Positions 36,525 to 47,255 of a DNA stretch of 64,000 nucleotides are shown one piece after another. The DNA lies in assembly GCA_025267735.1 (NCBI GenBank), contig CM046304.1, positions 9,734,001 through 9,798,000 on the forward strand, written 5' to 3'. Below the pieces are notes generated by a model. The model was not told the DNA's origin. It saw only the letters and a program-made list of their open reading frames with translations, and searched no databases. Numbering within the stretch: position 1 is the stretch's first letter; each line of letters begins with the position of its first letter. This stretch comes from Mactra quadrangularis. Taxonomy: Eukaryota > Mollusca > Bivalvia > Venerida > Mactridae. A program made the position numbers and the translations under genes.

Positions 36525-38056
36525 TTATATGGGACATTGGTTGCTAAGTGCTTTATATGTATATATCAAGAGCTTGTAGCTGATCCGCTGACAAACAGGA
36601 AGCCAATGAAGTTCCTTGAGCACTGGTGTTATATGGTCATGACCACGGGTTCTGGTAATGATTCTTGCTGCTGTATTTTGTAGACGTTGAAGTTTATTCA
36701 GATTTGACTTTGAAGTATTTGCAAGAAGGGCATTACAGTAGTCCAATCTTGATGTAACCAGGGAATTTACTAACGTCCTTGTAGCATCCACAGTAAGAAA
36801 CTTTCTTATGCGACCGATATATCTCTTAGCTGATAATAAGACGATCTGCATACAATATTGACATGCTTCTCCATATCCATGTGTGGTGTGAAGTAAGCAC
36901 CAAGATTTCTAATACAGTCTTTAGAGTTTATGATGGAATCACCAACTCTAATGGACACGTCTTCAACATGTTTACGATTATGTTTGGAAGAGAACAACAT
37001 AACTTCCGTCTTGTCTGCATTCAGTTTCAGCATGTTGGCATTCATCCATGAAATAATTTCAGTCAAACATTTTTCAATACGACTTAATGCTTCTGATCTT
37101 GAAATATTATCAATTGGTTTAAAGGATATGTATAGCTGAGAATCATCAGCATAGAAATGATGTAACAATCCATGTTGCAAGCAGATGGCACCAACAGGCT
37201 TAGTGTACATGGTGAAATATTTAGGCCCTAAGACAGATCCTTGAGGAATACTGTATTTCATCAGCACAGGGTCAGAAAGTTCTCCACCAACACAGACTGT
37301 TTGGTATCGATCACTCAGATATGACTTTATCCAATTTAGAGCACCATCAGCAAGACCATAGTGATCATGCAGTCTGCTTAACAACGTATGATGGTCTATG
37401 GTGTCGAAAGCAGCCAATAGGTCTAGTAACACCAAAATTGTTACACAATTATTGTCTAAAGACTGAAGAATGTCATTTTGCACCTTAAGAAGAGCCGTTT
37501 CCGTGGAATGAAATTCTCTGTAGGCAGATTGATAAGGTTCATGCAGATTGTTCTCTTTAAGATGGTTCTCAAGTGTAACATTTACAACTTTTTCTAAAAT
37601 CTTTGACAGAAATGGAAGATTTGAAACCGGTCTGTAATTCTTAAGTACATTTGAATCCAAATCTGACTTTTTCAGCAATGGTCTTATAATAGCACTTTTA
37701 AATGCTTTTGGTACACTCCCAGCGTTAAGTGATGAATTGATTAGAATTGTGATTACAGGCAAGAGTTCGGGTAAACATGATTTAAGAAGCCATGTTGGAA
37801 TAGGATCTAACTCGCAAGATTTATTTGGTGACTTCTCAATGATTTTCTTTACTTCTTCTTGTGAAGCACAAGCTAGACTTTTAAGTTTAGTGCCTTGGAA
37901 TTGCTCGGTCACAGATTCAGTGGGTGTTTCAGCTTGACTGTTTATAATGTCATTTCTTATGCCTTCAATTTTTGGATGAGAAAAACTCGCTAAAATTCTG
38001 AGCAGTGTCTTTCGGTGTGGTTCCAGATGGTAAAAGAGGACCACGCTTTTCTCCAT
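36525..38056 (-). pseudogene. L2/CR1-type LINE reverse transcriptase (ORF2 C-terminal)
   Basis: The domain copies LINE RNA at the nicked target. Typical blocks are seen in order: CELDPIPTWLLK, LKNYRPVSNLPFLSK, FQSAY-like YQSAYREFHSTETALL, LVLLDLLAAFDTIDHH, SIPQGSVLGP and the active site FYADDSQLY. A C-terminal segment (36,851-36,525) follows with RLDYCNALL, LQNTAARIIT and LHWLPV, which are strong markers of L2/CR1 ORF2. Two frameshifts break it: one near 38,000, joining it to the endonuclease frame, and one near 36,830, before the C-terminal segment. The catalytic YADD is intact. Confidence 0.9.
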
Positions 38057-39437
38057 TTAACAAGTTATTTACAATTTTGAATAAACTTTTGCTATCTCTG
38101 CCAGCAGCTTCAACTTTGTCTGAGTAATAGACTTTACGGGCTTCAATCAGCAGTTTGTTATACACAGCACATTGATTTCTGTAAATCTGATGATGGATCA
38201 AAAGTTTTGTTTCCCTCCATTTGCGTTCTAATTTACGTTTCAAATGTTTAGCAGAATGTAGCTCCTCATTAAACCATGGAGATTGAGGACGAACTGTAAT
38301 TGTCTTTGTGTGTAAAGGAGCATGTTTATCTATCAATTTGGTTAGCTCACTATTATAAATATCAAGCAGTTCTACAGCATCCAAATTTTGAGAATTTATT
38401 TTATTGAAGATAATCAAGTCTTGTTTTAACAACCCAGTGTCAATAGCTCTTAACTTTCTGTATGTAACAGTTTTGTTTATTGGCTTTTGTTTAGTTGTAT
38501 CAATGTTAAAAATAATAGCAAAATGGTCCTGTTTCATATTCCCCTGATGATCACATAGTCCAGGGTCGGTAACCACAATATCAGAAACAATTGTGCAATT
38601 GTCGCGTGTTATTACAACATCAAGTGTGTGACCCTTCACATGAGTTGGTTCATTTACCCACTGCTTCATACCACAAGAGTCAAGTATATTGGAGAAAATA
38701 ATAGTATCTCTGTTTGTTCTAGTATCAAGATGAAAGTTCAAATCACCAACAATTAGAATTTCATTTTCTTCTGTGGCATATTCACTCAAGAAAGAAGGCC
38801 ATTCACATTCAAGAAATTTTGAAGTTTTTAAACCGTTTGCTTTTGATGGGGGTGGCCTATAGACAATAGCTAGACACAGATTGAATCCACCTATGTCTAA
38901 AAGACAGTCAAATAGTTCAAACTATGACAGCTGTCTACATTTCAGCTTTTTCAATGTAATTGAGCTCTTATAGATCAAGGCGACGCCCCCACCACGTTGG
39001 GAGCTGCTTCTCATAATCTGTTTCATAACGTATCCGGTAGGCAATAGATCATTTATACAGGAGTCATCGTTACTTGTTAGCCAGGTTTCTGTTAAGGCGA
39101 CAATGTCAAAATTGTTTGAAACTATGAAATCACACAGGGATTCGGCTTTATTTTTGACAGATCTAACGTTCATACTACAAACACTCAGTTGTTTTGTTCT
39201 TGATTGATAAGGAACAGCATTGGTCAAGATTTTATTTACATCGACAAGGTTATTTAAATTATTATGCCTCAGGTTTTCAATATCAGTGTTTTCTGCTACT
39301 CTCAGGGAAATAACTGGTTCTATAACTTGTGGTAGTGGTACTATAATGTTTAAATTGACCCCATTGTTTGAACTGATTTTACTTTTCAATTTTCCTCCCC
39401 TTTTTGTCCTGTAACTTAACACACCTAGGTTCTTCAA
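37965..39437 (-). pseudogene. L2/CR1-type LINE endonuclease (ORF2 N-terminal)
   Basis: This is an apurinic-endonuclease-like domain that nicks target DNA. Visible motifs are LSVCSMNVRSVKNKAE near the start, IVALTETWL (catalytic Glu), GGGVALIYK, ILIVGDLNFHLD (catalytic Asp and Asn), and a C-terminal DHFAIIF carrying the catalytic His region. The frame has one in-frame TAG at about 38,924 (after RQLS) and is otherwise open to 37,965, where a frameshift leads into the RT region. A linker between endonuclease and RT (SPWFNEELHSAKHLKRKLER) is typical of the family. No ATG-proximal ORF1 precedes it. Confidence 0.88.
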
Positions 39438-40027
39438 TCTATTTACAGTTACCTCAGATACTTTGTATCTGCCTCGGGCAGTTTATTTGACCAATATTTA
39501 TCAGATTAGTGCGATTATACTTTAAAATAGAATTAGAGTCAATGGTCATTATGATTATACTCAAATTGCAATTGTTAAATTGGTGAGCTCAAATCTATTG
39601 TATTTATGAACTACTGAATTGAAAATCCTATAGGCTATACAATATAATGTGTTGATAAACATAGATTATAAATCCCTGGTTAATCAAACACTTCTCTATT
39701 ACTCAATTGCAAAGTGACTGTAAGTCCATATAGCTATTCAATGTATTATGTCTTATAACAATAAGATTGTAAATTTTATGTTACGGTTGAATAGTTTTAT
39801 ATCACTAAGTAATAATATTTTGTAATATTTTCAAATTTTAAGCATCAAATATCTCCAAAATGAAGTTAAATTTCCAAAATTGAATTTCACTAATGCACAA
39901 ATCACACTTTAATAATCCACTTTGATAAAAATCACTTTAATCAATCCACAAGAAATTGCAAAAATCACAAAAAAGAACAGAGCAGGTTTTATGCAGCCTA
40001 CACTTGGCGCAAACCATATGATACCCA
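39438..40027 (-). other. LINE 5' region
   Basis: The 590 bases between the insertion junction and the endonuclease frame are AT-rich without a coding frame. They may hold the internal promoter. No ORF1 fragment is recognisable. Confidence 0.5.
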
Positions 40028-40696
40028 AACTTGGTGATACCCAGATTTCATATCAATAATAGAAAACCATTTGGAGCCATTTAAACAATCAAAAATGTCT
40101 TCTGGTCTAGGTAATGCATGAGAATCTTTAACAGTACGACGATTTAATTTTCTATAGTCGATAGACATTCTCAATTGTCCAGACTTTTTTCTACATAAAA
40201 CAACAGCTGATGCCCAAGGTGATTTAGATTCACGAATGACATTACTATCTAGTAATTCTTTAACATGTTTTCTTACTTCCTCTATCATACCAGGTGGTAT
40301 ACGACGATATTTTTCTTTGAAAGGAGTATAATCATTTAATTCAATGTTATGTTTAGAAACTTTACACTTACCTATGTCTGTAGGACCAGTAGAAAAAATG
40401 TCTTTATGAAGATATAATAAATCTTTCAATTTTTGTTGCTCTTCCAATGAAACGTCTGTTCCTATATGTATTTTTGACAATGCATCAAATGACATATTAC
40501 ATTTAACTTCTTCAAGATCCTCAAGTGTTACAGGTTGTATTTCAGCTAAAATTGTTTTTGGAGAAATAGTATATGAATTATATGACAAATTTGAAACAGT
40601 TACATCAACAATTTGTTTACCAGAAGAATAATTAACCATGGTCGGACTTACAGTAATGGTATCAGGTAATACCGATTCAGAAGTTTCTTGTATCAA
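40028..40696 (-). pseudogene. pol: Ty3/gypsy RT N-terminal half
   Basis: This is the protease-RT linker followed by the first RT blocks: HNIELNDYTPFKEKYRRIPP, VIRESKSPWASAVVL, LRMSIDYRKLN and WFSIIDMKSGYHQV, which includes the first catalytic Asp. It stops at the LINE insertion exactly after YHQV. The apparent extra residues beyond (WVSYGLRQV) are LINE sequence. The frame is shifted relative to the upstream protease at about 40,700. The C-terminal half is at 33,994-35,110. Confidence 0.92.
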
Positions 40697-41328
40697 ACCA
40701 CAGGTAGGTCGTAAGCTAACTCTCTGTCAGTATGACAACGTAAAGTGATAGACTGATTAGGTTTGATGTTCACATTACCACTTTCAGCACATCTAACTAT
40801 AGCTAATCTATAATTATTTTTTATAAGTTCTTTTTCTCTCAATGATAAACATCGGAATGATAAAAACCAAGGAACATGTAACATAGCATGTTGTAAAAAC
40901 TTTTCACCATTAACATCCTTACAATTTGTTAAAAACTCTGACAAAATATTAGTTCCCAACAAAACAGGTACTTTTGAATTAAAATTTGTGTCAGGTACAA
41001 CAAGTAGAAGACAAGGAATTTCATGTGCACCAGGTATGCCATGAGGTAATATAGAAACTTCAACATAACCTTTGTATGGTTAACTATTTCCATCCGCACA
41101 TTCAACATTTAAAATTTTTGAAAGTGATTTAATTTCAATATCACTCAAATATTCATTATAAAATGTTTCTGAACAAGTTGAAACACATGAGCCTGTATCA
41201 CAAAGAGCAGATGCAGTATTGCCATTAACACGAATCGTAACTTCAGCAGACTCGCCAACTAATTTTTGGTCTAACTGTGGTGATGTACCTTTATTTTGAC
41301 CCACTGAAAAGGTACTTAACAGTTTAAA
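40693..41328 (-). pseudogene. pol: Ty3/gypsy aspartic protease
   Basis: Retroviral-type protease that would process the Gag-Pol polyprotein. The active site is ALCDTGSCVSTCSETF (DTGS), preceded by VTIRVNG, and the flap/second hydrophobic motif is VPVLLGTNILSEF. It is entered from gag by the -1 frameshift signal at 41,328-41,322. A TAA at about 41,084 interrupts the frame (DGNS-stop-PYKGYVEV), most simply a TTA-to-TAA change. It then stays open to 40,693, where another frameshift leads to RT. The DTG is intact. Confidence 0.88.
41274..41328 (-). promoter_or_regulatory. -1 programmed ribosomal frameshift signal
   Basis: On the minus strand the gag frame reads CCT TTA AAC TGT TAA. It therefore contains the canonical slippery heptamer T_TTA_AAC (41,328-41,322), with the gag stop only two codons later (41,318-41,316). 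Slipping back one base continues as CTG TTA AGT ACC, which is the protease frame. Six bases after the heptamer is a perfect 8-bp stem, GTACCTTT (starting 41,315) with AAAGGTAC, enclosing a loop of about 15 bases. The GTGG in this loop could pair with CCAC downstream to form a pseudoknot. This is a complete eukaryotic -1 frameshift architecture. PEG10 and PNMA-type gag genes are known to use the same mechanism. Confidence 0.8.
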
Positions 41329-42311
41329 GGACAATTCCTTGCAATATGTCCCAATTTATTGCAATTATAACATCTTACATGATCAAATGAAGGTTTAAAA
41401 GTATTCTTACCTAAAGGTCTTCTAGGCGTATAACCTCGCCTGAATTAACATAATTAAAATAATTGTGGCAAATTAACATAATTAAAATTTCTTCTACCTC
41501 TGTTTGAAAAGGCTTGAATATTACAGGCAGTATTTTCCTGTTCTTTTTCATTATTATCAATCCTACTATTAATCTTTTCTAACATGGATTTTAATTCAGA
41601 AAATTCAGACTTTTTAGTTTCATCAGACATTGCATTGCAACTTATTTTAGGATCTTTAGAGTCAGGTTTCTTACTAACTTTTCCAAGTTCAATTTCTATC
41701 TTTCTAATTTCAGATTTTAACATGTTGTAATCACATATAGCCTCATATTTAAAGCTAGCAGCAATTTTAATTTCAGGCAAGAGCCCTTCATAAAAAACAC
41801 TTTTTTAATGATATCTGTTGCCGTCTTTCTATAGCGCGAAGCTCAACTGCTTGCGCGAATAATTCTTCAACTCGTGAAGCATACTTAACAACTGGCTCAT
41901 TCAATTCTTGATGGCAACCATACAACTTACTAAGAACAGTTTCTTGTGTCTCAGTATTACCAAACGTACTGTGAAAGTTAAGTAAAATGTCTTCAATAGA
42001 AGCTCCTTCACCTAATCTCATTACCATGTCTGCTGTTTCACCCCTAAGTGATCGCCTGATCCCAAGCAAGATGCTTTCACGGGAGTAAGCATGTTCTTGT
42101 AATAAACAATTTCATATCGCCATGTTCTATAGCTAACTTCACCTTTTCCTGATTCGCCAAAATATAAAGAAATTCTAGGATACTTACATGCACTTGTATC
42201 TGACTTTGGTCTTACATCTTTTGATTTCAACAAGTCCCGTAATTCTTCCACACTTTCTACTTTCAATGATTTTAAGAGTTCCACCATATCAGAATCCTTA
42301 CCAGTTGCCAT
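41316..42311 (-). pseudogene. gag: Ty3/gypsy Gag (PNMA-like) with CCHC zinc knuckle
   Basis: This is the structural protein of the element's particles. It starts MATGKDSDMVELLKSL at 42,311. The capsid region has YFGESGKGEVSYRTWRYE, then LLGIRRSLRGETADMVMRLG and STFGNTETQETVLSKLYG, which resembles the capsid shared by PNMA proteins and some Ty3/gypsy elements. A lysine/glutamate-rich, probably coiled-coil segment follows (41,780-41,520). The nucleocapsid ends with one zinc knuckle, CYNCNKLGHIARNC (about 41,375-41,334; C-x2-C-x4-H-x4-C). Breaks: a frameshift near 42,065, one at T6/A6 runs near 41,795, and a short duplication of 'AAATTAACATAATTAAAAT' near 41,445-41,490 that adds stops before the knuckle. 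It ends at the TAA just after the frameshift heptamer. Confidence 0.82.
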
Positions 42312-43206
42312 GACTAAATGCTATAGAAACAACTGTACGAAAACAAGAAGAAATAGCACAAAAACAAAATAATATGACAATTAGTTGTTTGCAATATAAT
42401 CAAATACGAGATAAGGTATTAACTGTTAACATGAAAAAAAATACTAATGCAAAGTATAAAAATAAACTATAAATGTTTCACTATATAACAATACTTTGCA
42501 ACACTGCAAATTCTAAGGGGTTGACTACACTATTATTACAGTACTAGTAACAACCCAACAAGTATAAACTACACATGTAAACATACAGTAAACCGACTAT
42601 AAACTTTCACAAAGCTACAATCACTGAACTTCTACATAAATATAAAAAACTACTATGTACTAATTAAAATTCAACTCCAATCCAGCCAACACCAAACTGT
42701 AAAACCAGCATCACAATTTCACTGTAAATAAGAGTGATATACCAAAGATGAGAACAGAAGTGATAGAAATAGGTTGAATGGGCTGAATGATTTTAACAGT
42801 TAAATGAATAATCAATGAAAATGAATGATTATTAATAGTGAAATGAATAATGTATGAAAATGAATGATTATTAGAAAAGTATTCGTGCAATGTTAATATC
42901 TTAATTAAAGTGACTGTGCAGTGACGACTCGCTCAAAAAACATCTGCTCGCTCGCAAAAAATACTCATTACATGTAAATAAAGACAAATTTCAATAAAAA
43001 AAAAATATTAAAATTATTAAAAAAAAAAATTTCAATGTAAAAAAAATTACAAAACTAAATAGAAAAAAAATAATAAAGAAAAGAAAATTTATCAGAGTCC
43101 TAAGTAATGAGTACTCAAATTATATAAATAAGTCAAATTTGTTGGAAAGTTCTTGTAGAGCTGGATAAAGTTTCACAAACCATAATAGACTTCAAAGAAG
43201 ATCTTC
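42312..43206 (-). other. Gypsy 5' leader
   Basis: Nearly 900 AT-rich bases lie between the primer-binding site and the gag start, with several homopolymer A runs near 42,990-43,080. No coding frame is present. It probably carries the packaging region of the element. Confidence 0.5.
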
Positions 43207-43221
43207 TCACTGGGGGCTCCA
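43207..43221 (-). promoter_or_regulatory. Primer-binding site
   Basis: On the minus strand, TGGAGCCCCCAGTGA lies two bases inside the 5' LTR. The TGG start is the expected complement of a tRNA CCA end. Which tRNA primes synthesis cannot be said from this window. Confidence 0.7.
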
Positions 43222-43223
43222 AA

Positions 43224-43700
43224 TGTAACGTGTGGCCAGGTGGCCAAAACACACCTGCCACACGGGTCGTGGGTAAAAGGGTAACACAACTCTAATTCTG
43301 TTTACATCGATGTATATTTCTATGAATGATGTCACATGTATATGATAAACTCAAAAATATATATAATTCAGATGACTAGAAGATGAACAGATGCATCAAT
43401 AGTATTAATCTTCAGTAGGAAAACAGCTTTCCATACTTATACAAGTCAATACTAACACACACCACGTGAAGTCAACATACAGTGAAACTACACGAAAGAC
43501 CTAACGAAAGAGAACCACACCCTGCTTTGACGAATAGTGTACCCAGACAACTTTTAAAACCGGTTGCACGGCCTTTTATAGATTACACGCCGTGTTCTTT
43601 TCATTTGTGAATATATGTTCTTAATACCTAAGCAAGTAAGAGTATTGGTTCCTGATAAACAAAGTCGAGGAACAAGGTTCCCAAAACTAGCACCGCTACA
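43224..43700 (-). repeat. 5' LTR
   Basis: A 477-base LTR, TG…CA on both strands. It lacks two blocks present in the 3' LTR: between 43,416 and 43,417 (matching 26,204-31,193) and near 43,484 (matching 31,262-31,447). The end hairpin (about 43,230-43,262) and the TATA box are kept. It is flanked outside by ATTA. Confidence 0.9.
43571..43580 (-). promoter_or_regulatory. TATA box of the 5' LTR
   Basis: Read on the minus strand, CTATAAAAGGC is a strong TATA box located where a promoter is needed to transcribe the element towards lower coordinates. A start site some 25-30 bases downstream (about 43,545) is expected. The same box is present in the 3' LTR at 31,534-31,543. Confidence 0.7.
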
Positions 43701-45785
43701 ATTACAAAAAAGGTACAAAACTACATGTATTATATAAGAATAGTTAATGTCATTTTCTGAATCAGATACAAAATCAGTATTTTAATAAAGTGAAAATCAC
43801 TACCCTGTACTAGCTAGATATCATTTTCAACATAAAGATCAACACGAGTTGCTTCGTTGTGATTTTCGGTTATATGCTATATTATTGTGAATATATTCTG
43901 TGTTTTACTCGCCCAGTTATGACGACAAATGTCGTCTAGTTGTTCGAGCATTAAATACTTTCATGCATATATATGATATTTCTTTTCTTGCAGACATCAA
44001 TACTGAAGACAACGTACATAGTACAACAGAGAGAGTTAATTTACCACATTCTACTAGAGCCATGCAATCATTTATATGTCTAGATAAACAAATGTATTTT
44101 TACAATGTATTGATAATAGCATTACTCGACCCCTTCCCCTGATTCCGCTTCTATAACAAAGATCACGGTTTTACGTAAAGCATGCATTTGTCACAAGTAC
44201 ATTTTTAAACTAACAATTATAAACTTATTATCATTTCTTGTTTTCATAGTTAAGTATATAGTCAATCTTATTTGTCCGTATATGTGGAACCTTCCTAACC
44301 TTGCTAGTATTCCTTTAACAGAAGATACATATCATTATCATTATAGATCGCTAGAACGCTTCTATTACTTTACAAACATTCATTTAGGAATGCAACGTAA
44401 TTTTCTAGAAGTCATTTCGAATCTCTTTGAACTACAATAAGCAGAACCAAAAACTGTAATGGGAAATTCTCTTATTTCCTAATGGTGTCATTTAGAGATT
44501 AGTTCTGTCTACACACAATTATTGGTTCAATAATGAACGGATGGTATTTTTAAGTGTTACGTTCTGTAGATTTTCACTTGAACATTTTCATTCTTAAATC
44601 CAGACATGTCGTTTTTTTTCAAATGGCAAATGATCTTTATAGCAGAAACTGAATAACAATTCGAATTACACACAAAGACATCCAGCTCCTTTTCAATTTG
44701 TCGTAACCCAGACTCCCAAAACTAAACATAATGCCAGTCTAGATTTAGATGAAATATTGTTTCACACACACAAAAAGAAATGTTTATTACTGATTAATGT
44801 GGCTATAAGTCAATCTTTACTGTCAATGGTGTAATTATATAAAATCCAAGACAAATACAAGAAAACAGACGGTTTCAGACAGGTCTGTACTCCAACTTAT
44901 GATTTAACGACATTAGATAAAAGTAGAGTTTCGATGGAGGAATAATTCTGAATAAGAAAACTTTATATTACGCTCTACATGTGTCATATAAGGTGGATAT
45001 CACCCGTTTGTACTCCTGATTACTAAATTGGCAATTATGTTGTGTTTTTTTAATTGTTAACTTAATAGCTAAATCTGATGTAGCGTAAACAGATCACCAC
45101 AGTAACTTTAATCTATGTCAAACACTTTATGGTTTCTCACCAGACTACTATTTATCGGATTAATCAGACATTAAAGAATGTCTTTTTTCCTGTATTATTA
45201 ATAAAATGATAAGGGTTTTAACAGTTTACTAATTTCCTATAAGCACATGAATATGTTATATGAAGTCTAACACGATGGCTGTCGTTAATAACCCAATAAA
45301 TAAATGCATTTGTAGGATTTGTTTCCAGATACTTTGAGGTAATATATTAAAGAAAAAAGTACTGTTTGTGAAATATTTCAAATAGTCTAACAATTTCTGA
45401 TAATACATTTGGTATAAATACCAATAATAAATAATCAAAATGATTTCCTAGACATCGATATTTTCTCTATTAAGCGGAAGGAAGGCATACGTTGTTTATT
45501 TAAAAAGGTTTCCTATGAGACATTATTCATATGGAGATTTATAATTTATATTTTGATTCACAAAGGACCATTTATAATATATTTTTGTAAACTCAGAAAA
45601 TAATAAAACTTATTTAATATGATTCAATGTCTTATGTTTAGTGCAGACAATTTAAAGCAATCTATAAAGCAAATGCAGATCTAAATGTAGACTAACTTCA
45701 TTTTGTTCCACAAATCTTTCTTTTTGCTCCGACAGGATTTTATTTAAGGGTCAACGCGTTATAAACGCTTCAATTAAAATATGTG

Positions 45786-45935
45786 AACGCCCGGCTGATG
45801 CAGTTAGTAGCTTGCAAATCTACTGATCGAGGGGTCGTGAGCGGGTTGGACATACTTTCGTAGAATTTGGACTTGAAAATAATTTCTACGGTCTTTTTCG
45901 ATACTACCATTGAAGGCAGTTGTCAGACCCTGACG
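45786..45935 (+). repeat. tRNA-derived SINE, copy C
   Basis: This is the counterpart of 14,397-14,545 with scattered differences. Its B-box region (GGGTTGGACATAC, about 45,844) is slightly nearer the consensus. It shares the 'GAAGGCAGTTGTCAGACCC' tail. It was inherited with the duplication and is not an independent insertion. Confidence 0.6.
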
Positions 45936-46186
45936 GAAGTATGTGCTAAGTTACCGTTAACAGCTTAATTCAAAGAACAAAATTAGAATAAATGAGCATG
46001 TAAGGATGTTGTCTTTTCTTTTATAAACAATGACTTGTTTAGGTTCTGAAATATATGACGTTTAATTCACTCAGAACCTTAAAAGACAATGGCGTCAAAA
46101 TTAAGGATTGTTGTTGTCGTGTTCAAGTTTTAAGAACCCGTTAGATCAATACCAAACATACATCTTTTTTAAACTTAGCATCACTA

Positions 46187-47218
46187 TACGAGGGGTGTCC
46201 CAGTAAATCGTGTACTTTGTCCTTACGTTTTTTTTCCTTACGTCTCATGATGATCATAATTTACAAGACTGTTTGTTAGCCTTATTTTTATACAAATTAA
46301 GCATTTGACCTAAAAGTATTTGTATTAAAGGCGTAATTTTAATGTTCAGCTAATACAAGGTATGTGCATGCGGCGCAAACACTTTCACACTTGTATATTC
46401 GTTCATACTGAGTTCAAGTGGGCAGCAAAATTTAAACTTAAACTTTTTAATTGCATTTTATTTTTACATAGACATTCGCAGAAATTATCTATGTATTATC
46501 ACACCAAATCTCAAATCATAAATTACGTATTCAAGAGTGCCATACGCGTTTGCACCGAAACACGAAAATTGTGACATCAACGAGATAAGGTGACGTCAGG
46601 ACAAGATTGAGTCTATGTAATTGCAACTCAGTTTTATAATCAACCTGGCACAACATGGATGGGTATAAATTTGAATTTAAACATATAGACAGACAAAATG
46701 AATCATTAAGTATACAATGTGCATACTACATATGGTAGAGTAGTTATTCATTGTGTAATACATCGACTGAATTTATCGTACCAAAAACTGCTGGAAGTGT
46801 TATTCAAAGTTAAGTTGGATACTTAACCGTGGACCATTATATCATTGACCATACTAATATTTTGAGACTGATGTCACAAATTTGTAACAAAAGTAAGACA
46901 AAAACAAATTTGTTAAAGTAAATATGAAGTAAATACATTGCCAGTATTTGTCACTGTTCACAACAAGGCGAACTTGGAGAGTGAATAAAAATGATTTCAT
47001 AGACCTGACGTTTTAATATGACGTTGGCTTGCGCCGCGTTGTCATACCTAGTGTCTTATTAATTGAAGCAAAACTTTTACTTTTTAATTAACCGTCTAAA
47101 AATTTAGCATACTTACTCACAACACATACATTTAATGGCAGTTAAAAGTTGGTGCTAAAGTTGCGCGTAATTTTTCCGCCATAAACAGAGTCCACGATTT
47201 ACTGGGACACCCCTCGTA
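46187..47218. mobile_element. Mariner-type TIR element (non-autonomous)
   Basis: The left end, starting TACGAGGGGTGTCCCAGTAA (46,187-46,212), is a perfect 26-base inverse of the right end (47,193-47,218). The element is flanked by TA and interrupts copy C exactly where copy A is continuous (about 14,800). ACGAGGGGTGTCC-type ends and TA targets suit the mariner side of the Tc1/mariner superfamily. The 1.03 kb carry no transposase motifs. The 70-codon frame at 46,362-46,574 is not recognisable. Perfect TIRs suggest recent mobilisation in trans. Confidence 0.85.
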
Positions 47219-47255
47219 TAAGATGCTGAATTAACTTTGGGTTCTCAAACAAGTT

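Larger units (their letters stand above)
35108..40032 (-). mobile_element. L2/CR1-type LINE inserted into gypsy RT
   Basis: The insertion lies between the RT motifs YHQV and ELQEE, which are adjacent in intact gypsy RTs. AACTT is repeated at both edges (35,108-35,112 and 40,028-40,032), giving a LINE body of 35,113-40,027. The 3' end carries a TTA/ATA microsatellite tail (35,113-35,140) in place of poly(A), as in CR1/L2-group LINEs. The body has a short 5' region (39,438-40,027), one long ORF2 with endonuclease and RT, and a 1.4-kb 3' UTR with tandem repeats. I see no ORF1. At 4.9 kb it is close to full length. Confidence 0.88.
26006..43704 (-). mobile_element. Ty3/gypsy LTR retrotransposon (composite, nested)
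   Basis: The element is bounded by LTRs that begin TGTAACGTG and end CACCGCTACA on the plus strand. It is flanked by the 4-bp duplication ATTA (26,006-26,009 and 43,701-43,704). Genes run on the minus strand in the order gag, protease, RT, RNase H, integrase, which is the Ty3/gypsy order. It lies in copy C; the matching place in copy A (about 11,995) has no such element. Its 17.7 kb include a 4.75-kb foldback in the 3' LTR and a 4.9-kb LINE in RT, leaving about 8 kb for the element itself. The shared LTR parts differ at only about six or seven places by eye over roughly 470 bases, so the insertion is fairly young. The coding region nonetheless has several frameshifts and stops. No envelope-like frame is seen. 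Confidence 0.92.
16655..47255. repeat. Segmental duplication, copy C (interrupted)
   Basis: This copy matches the later part of the unit (copy A from about 5,955 onward) but lacks the counterpart of 3,160-5,950. Matched pieces are 16,665-19,195, 24,262-24,642, 25,262-25,935, 43,749-46,186 and 47,219-47,255. They are separated by a Tc1-like element, unmatched DNA (20.4-24.3 and 24.65-25.26 kb), the composite LTR retrotransposon and a TA-flanked element. A segment of about 360 bases of A (13,155-13,514) is absent at about 44,915, between GACGTTA and GACATTA in A, as expected for a deletion between short repeats. It is clearly more diverged from A and B than those are from each other. Confidence 0.85.

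Noticed and set aside
36863..37937. Plus-strand frames of 60-70 codons (36,863-37,051; 36,930-37,139; 37,737-37,937)
   Set aside because: They lie opposite the LINE RT frame and are its antisense shadows.
26010..43700. Possible endogenous retrovirus with an envelope gene
   Set aside because: Between integrase and the 3' LTR there are only 540 bases with no open frame. Gene order and content are those of a Ty3/gypsy retrotransposon without env.
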